Source of the DNA: Frondihabitans sp.
GTDB taxonomy: Bacteria > Actinomycetota > Actinomycetes > Actinomycetales > Microbacteriaceae
Length of the DNA stretch: 7,475 nucleotides
NCBI GenBank assembly: GCA_025464735.1
Contig: JAODMX010000140.1
Span: forward strand, 1-7,475
Direction of reading: 5' to 3'
The notes under the pieces are model-generated. The model worked only from the letters and a program-made list of their open reading frames with translations, was not told the origin of the DNA and did no database searches. The translations under genes and the position numbers were made by a program. Below, one piece after another: positions 5,571 through 7,475 of the stretch (the first letter of the stretch is position 1; every line of letters starts with the position of its first letter).

Positions 5571-6551
5571 CTACTCGGCGGCGTCGACGAGCGCGAGAAG
5601 TTCTCGCTTGCGCGCGTCGTCGGCGAACGAGGAGACGATCGAATTGGCAGCGAGAGATTTCACGATCTTTGGCGAGAGATCAAGAGCTCGGGTAACCGCG
5701 TCGAAATTGTCGTCCACGTAGCCGCCGAAGTAGGCAGGATCGTCGCTGTTGATCGACACCATCAGCCCGGCTTCGAGCATGGCCGGCAGCGGGTGATCGC
5801 CGAGGCGCGGGGGAGCGGTGTGCAGGGCCAGGTTCGACAGTGGGCAGATGGTGAGCGGGATTCCATCGTTGCGAAGTCGCGTCACGAGATCTGGATCTTC
5901 CATGGCCCTGTTGCCGTGGTCGATGCGTTCGACGTCGAGCAGGTCGAGGGCCTCCCAGACGTAGTCGGGACCACCCTCCTCGCCAGCGTGCGCGACCCTG
6001 TGGAGTCCCTCGCCCTTCGCCCGCGCGAAGACCTCGCGAAACAGAGACGGTGGGAAGCCGACCTCGGCCGAGTCGAGTCCGACACCGAGCAGATCGTCGC
6101 GGCGATGGAGGGCGCCGGTCAGCGTCTCGAGCGCGGCCTCGGGCCCCTGGTCACGGAGGAAGCAGAGGATCAGCCCGCCCGTGATGCCGAGGTCTCTCTC
6201 GGCCTCTGCGCGAGCCGCACCCAGTCCGTCGAGCACGGCCTCCACTGGAACGCCGTTGCCGCTGTGAGTCTGAGGGTCGAAGAAGAGCTCTGCGTGACGG
6301 ACTCCAGCCGCGTGGGCGCGACGGTAGTACGCCGCGGCGAGGTCGTGGAAGTCGTCCGCCGTCTTCATCACGCGGAGGTTGGCGTAGTAGACGTCGAGGA
6401 ACTCCTGCAGGTTCGCGAACCGGTATTGCCGGCGCAGCACCTCAGGATCCGTGCTGGCAAGAGACACCCCGTTCCGGGCGGCCAGGTCGACGACGAGTTC
6501 CGCCTCGAGGGTTCCTTCGATGTGGACGTGGAGTTCGGCGATCGGCAGCAT
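5571..6551 (-). CDS. add: Adenosine deaminase family protein, probably adenine deaminase
   Basis: Zinc-dependent purine deaminase of the amidohydrolase (TIM-barrel) fold; cytoplasmic; purine salvage. It has 326 residues from ATG 6551; a GTG at 6557 would add two. Metal and catalytic residues are all visible: ELHVHIEGTLE (His8 and His10 bind zinc), HAGEEG (His188, catalytic Glu191), DHGNRA (His212) and INSDDPAYFGGY (Asp270, Asp271). The HxHIEG version of the first motif, CPLSN (236-240), and SDDPAYFGGY are features I associate with the Aah1-like adenine deaminase branch, whereas true adenosine deaminases usually have HLDG and SLNTDDP-type loops. I therefore favour adenine to hypoxanthine plus ammonia; automatic pipelines would probably say adenosine deaminase (add). 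No clear ribosome-binding site is seen. It follows the carbonic anhydrase gene closely on the same strand, so a shared transcript is likely. Confidence 0.9.
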   Translation of the reverse strand: MLPIAELHVHIEGTLEAELVVDLAARNGVSLASTDPEVLRRQYRFANLQEFLDVYYANLRVMKTADDFHDLAAAYYRRAHAAGVRHAELFFDPQTHSGNGVPVEAVLDGLGAARAEAERDLGITGGLILCFLRDQGPEAALETLTGALHRRDDLLGVGLDSAEVGFPPSLFREVFARAKGEGLHRVAHAGEEGGPDYVWEALDLLDVERIDHGNRAMEDPDLVTRLRNDGIPLTICPLSNLALHTAPPRLGDHPLPAMLEAGLMVSINSDDPAYFGGYVDDNFDAVTRALDLSPKIVKSLAANSIVSSFADDARKRELLALVDAAE

Positions 6552-6578
6552 GGTCACATTCTGCCGGTCGCGCGGGGA

Positions 6579-7118
6579 TCAGTCGTTCTGCGCGGCCCAG
6601 GCCGCTCTGTGGGCGTCGCTCAACTCGAGGTAGTGCTGAGCGTTCCGGCGGATGCCGTCGACCTCGTCGTCCGTGAGGGTCCGCCGCACCTTGCCGGGAA
6701 TGCCAGCAACGAGGGAGCGTGGCGGGACGACCGTGCCCTCGAGGACGACGGTGCCCGCCGCGATGAGAGACCCCGCGCCGATGACGCTGCGATTGAGAAC
6801 GGTGGCGGACATGCCGATGAGACAGTCGTCCTCGATCGTGCAGCCGTGTAGCACGGCATTGTGGCCGACGCTCACGCCTTTTCCGATCGTGGTCGGAACA
6901 CCGACGTCGGCGTGCACCGAGACGTTGTCTTGAATGTTGCTCCCCTCGCCCAGAACGATCGCGTCGGTGTCGGCACGAACGACAGCGCCGTAGAAGACGC
7001 TCGAGCGGGGGCCGAGCGTCGCACGGCCGATGACGGAGGCTCCCGGAGCCACCCAGGCACCCGCTTCGAGCACGGGTGCATGGCCGTCGAAGGGCAGGAG
7101 GACGCTGTCGTGAGTCAT
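6579..7118 (-). CDS. Gamma-class carbonic anhydrase-like hexapeptide-repeat protein (YrdA/PaaY type)
   Basis: Left-handed beta-helix protein of 179 residues, normally a trimer with metal sites between subunits. Hexapeptide-type repeats run from about residue 20 to 140, for example GASVIGRATLGPRSSVFYG, and a C-terminal helix covers about 148-175. The three metal-binding histidines are in place: His69 (VSVHAD), His86 and His91 (GHNAVLHG). VVRAD with Arg49 and NIQDN (61-65) are also typical. The acidic loop carrying the catalytic Glu of archaeal Cam is absent, as in most YrdA/PaaY/CamH relatives, so CO2 hydration is possible but unproven. Acyltransferase and thioesterase-linked roles are known among relatives. 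ATG 7118 has GGGAGG only 1 nt upstream, which is unusually close. It is first in a likely operon with the deaminase and divergent from the peroxidase gene. Confidence 0.9.
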   Translation of the reverse strand: MTHDSVLLPFDGHAPVLEAGAWVAPGASVIGRATLGPRSSVFYGAVVRADTDAIVLGEGSNIQDNVSVHADVGVPTTIGKGVSVGHNAVLHGCTIEDDCLIGMSATVLNRSVIGAGSLIAAGTVVLEGTVVPPRSLVAGIPGKVRRTLTDDEVDGIRRNAQHYLELSDAHRAAWAAQND

Positions 7119-7135
7119 GCCTCCCAGAGTGCCAT
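7115..7135 (-). other. Possible six-codon leader ORF overlapping the carbonic anhydrase start
   Basis: On the minus strand an ATG at 7135 opens a frame reading MALWEA and stops at a TGA that shares the four bases ATGA (7118-7115) with the start of the carbonic anhydrase gene. The GGGAGG sits inside it, too close to ATG 7118 for ordinary initiation, so coupled re-initiation is imaginable. So short an ORF can easily be chance, and no promoter or ribosome-binding site for it is evident. Confidence 0.15.
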
Positions 7136-7158
7136 GCTCTGAGGATCCTGAGGGGTTG

Positions 7159-7193
7159 GCGACACTCTCGGCCAGGAGTCGTAGAGTCCAGAC
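7159..7193 (+). promoter_or_regulatory. Probable leaderless promoter of the glutathione peroxidase gene
   Basis: GCGACA (7159-7164, 4 of 6 matches to TTGACA), a 17-bp spacer and TAGAGT (7182-7187) form a good promoter. ATG 7194 follows after 6 nt (CCAGAC), so the transcript should begin at or near the start codon. There is no strong Shine-Dalgarno sequence at the proper distance. Confidence 0.55.
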
Positions 7194-7475
7194 ATGACCA
7201 CTCTCGACACCATTCCGCTCACGACTCTCCGCGGAGAAGCGACCACCTTCGGCGAGTACACCGACAAGGTCGTGCTCGTCGTCAACGTCGCGTCGCGCTG
7301 CGGTCTGGCTCCCCAGTACGAGAAGCTCGAGGCTCTGCAGAAGACCTACGGCGACCGCGGTTTCACCGTCGTCGGGTTCCCCAGCAATCAGTTCCTGCAG
7401 GAGCTCGGCACGGCCGACGCGATCAGCGACTACTGCTCGGCGACCTGGGGCGTGACCTTCCCGATGATGGAGAAG
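7194..7475 (+). CDS. Glutathione peroxidase family protein, N-terminal 94 residues
   Basis: Thiol peroxidase of the GPx family, thioredoxin fold, cytoplasmic; reduces hydrogen or organic peroxides. In actinobacteria, which generally lack glutathione, such enzymes probably use thioredoxin or another thiol; that is inference. The visible part holds the active-site stretch VNVASRCGLAPQYEKLE with peroxidatic Cys36. FPSNQF (62-67) supplies the conserved Asn65 and Gln66 of the active-site region, and DYCSATWGVTFPMMEK (79-94) follows. Cys replaces selenocysteine, as in nearly all bacteria. The Cys often found in the FPCNQF motif is Ser64 here, while Cys81 remains. Family members are about 160 residues, so roughly 65 residues, including the WNF(E/T)KF block, lie beyond the right edge. 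The start is supported by the -10 box 6 nt upstream. Confidence 0.93.
   Translation, partial: MTTLDTIPLTTLRGEATTFGEYTDKVVLVVNVASRCGLAPQYEKLEALQKTYGDRGFTVVGFPSNQFLQELGTADAISDYCSATWGVTFPMMEK

Noticed and set aside
5793..6851. 352-codon open frame antisense across the deaminase and carbonic anhydrase genes
   Set aside because: Both minus-strand genes have complete active-site motifs, and the plus-strand product has biased composition and no recognisable domain.
7142..7149. AGGATCCT palindrome in the carbonic anhydrase / peroxidase gap
   Set aside because: Only 8 bp with no extension of symmetry and no clear relation to either promoter; chance is sufficient.
1..7475. Mobile element, CRISPR array, defence island, tRNA or rRNA
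   Set aside because: No transposase, integrase, spaced direct-repeat array, cloverleaf or rRNA signature was seen, and codon style is uniform across the genes.

Overview
The window is GC-rich chromosomal DNA of an actinobacterium. Third codon positions are mostly G or C, GTG starts are used, and three genes have TANNNT -10 boxes only 6-7 nt upstream of the start codon, which suggests leaderless transcripts. Gene content and protein style fit Micrococcales, perhaps Microbacteriaceae; that placement is inference. I see no insertion sequence, integrase, prophage gene, CRISPR array, tRNA or rRNA.

Layout, left to right: (1) a minus-strand AI-2E (PerM/UPF0118) family membrane protein that runs off the left edge; (2) a 106-bp divergent promoter region; (3) a short archaeal/eukaryote-like prolyl-tRNA synthetase (proS) on plus; (4) a 183-bp gap holding a large near-perfect dyad over a probable promoter; (5) a plus-strand pair of a 14-TM DHA2-family multidrug exporter with an unusually long Ala/Gln-rich loop and a TetR-family repressor, separated by a perfect 12-bp stem-loop; (6) a short convergent gap made of three tandem 14-bp repeats; (7) a minus-strand pair of a gamma-class carbonic anhydrase-like protein followed by an adenosine/adenine deaminase; (8) a divergent gap leading to the plus-strand start of a glutathione peroxidase, cut by the right edge.

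The exporter and TetR gene look like a self-regulated efflux module. The inferred model is that the repressor binds the dyad at 2621-2656, across the -10 and start point, and is released by an exporter substrate. The intergenic hairpin would keep repressor synthesis below that of the pump. The other genes are housekeeping: translation, purine salvage, CO2/bicarbonate or related metal chemistry, and peroxide detoxification. No previously undescribed multi-gene system is evident. The most notable signals are regulatory DNA (the exporter dyad, the 12-bp hairpin, the 14-bp repeats and the leaderless promoters) and small deviations in known families.
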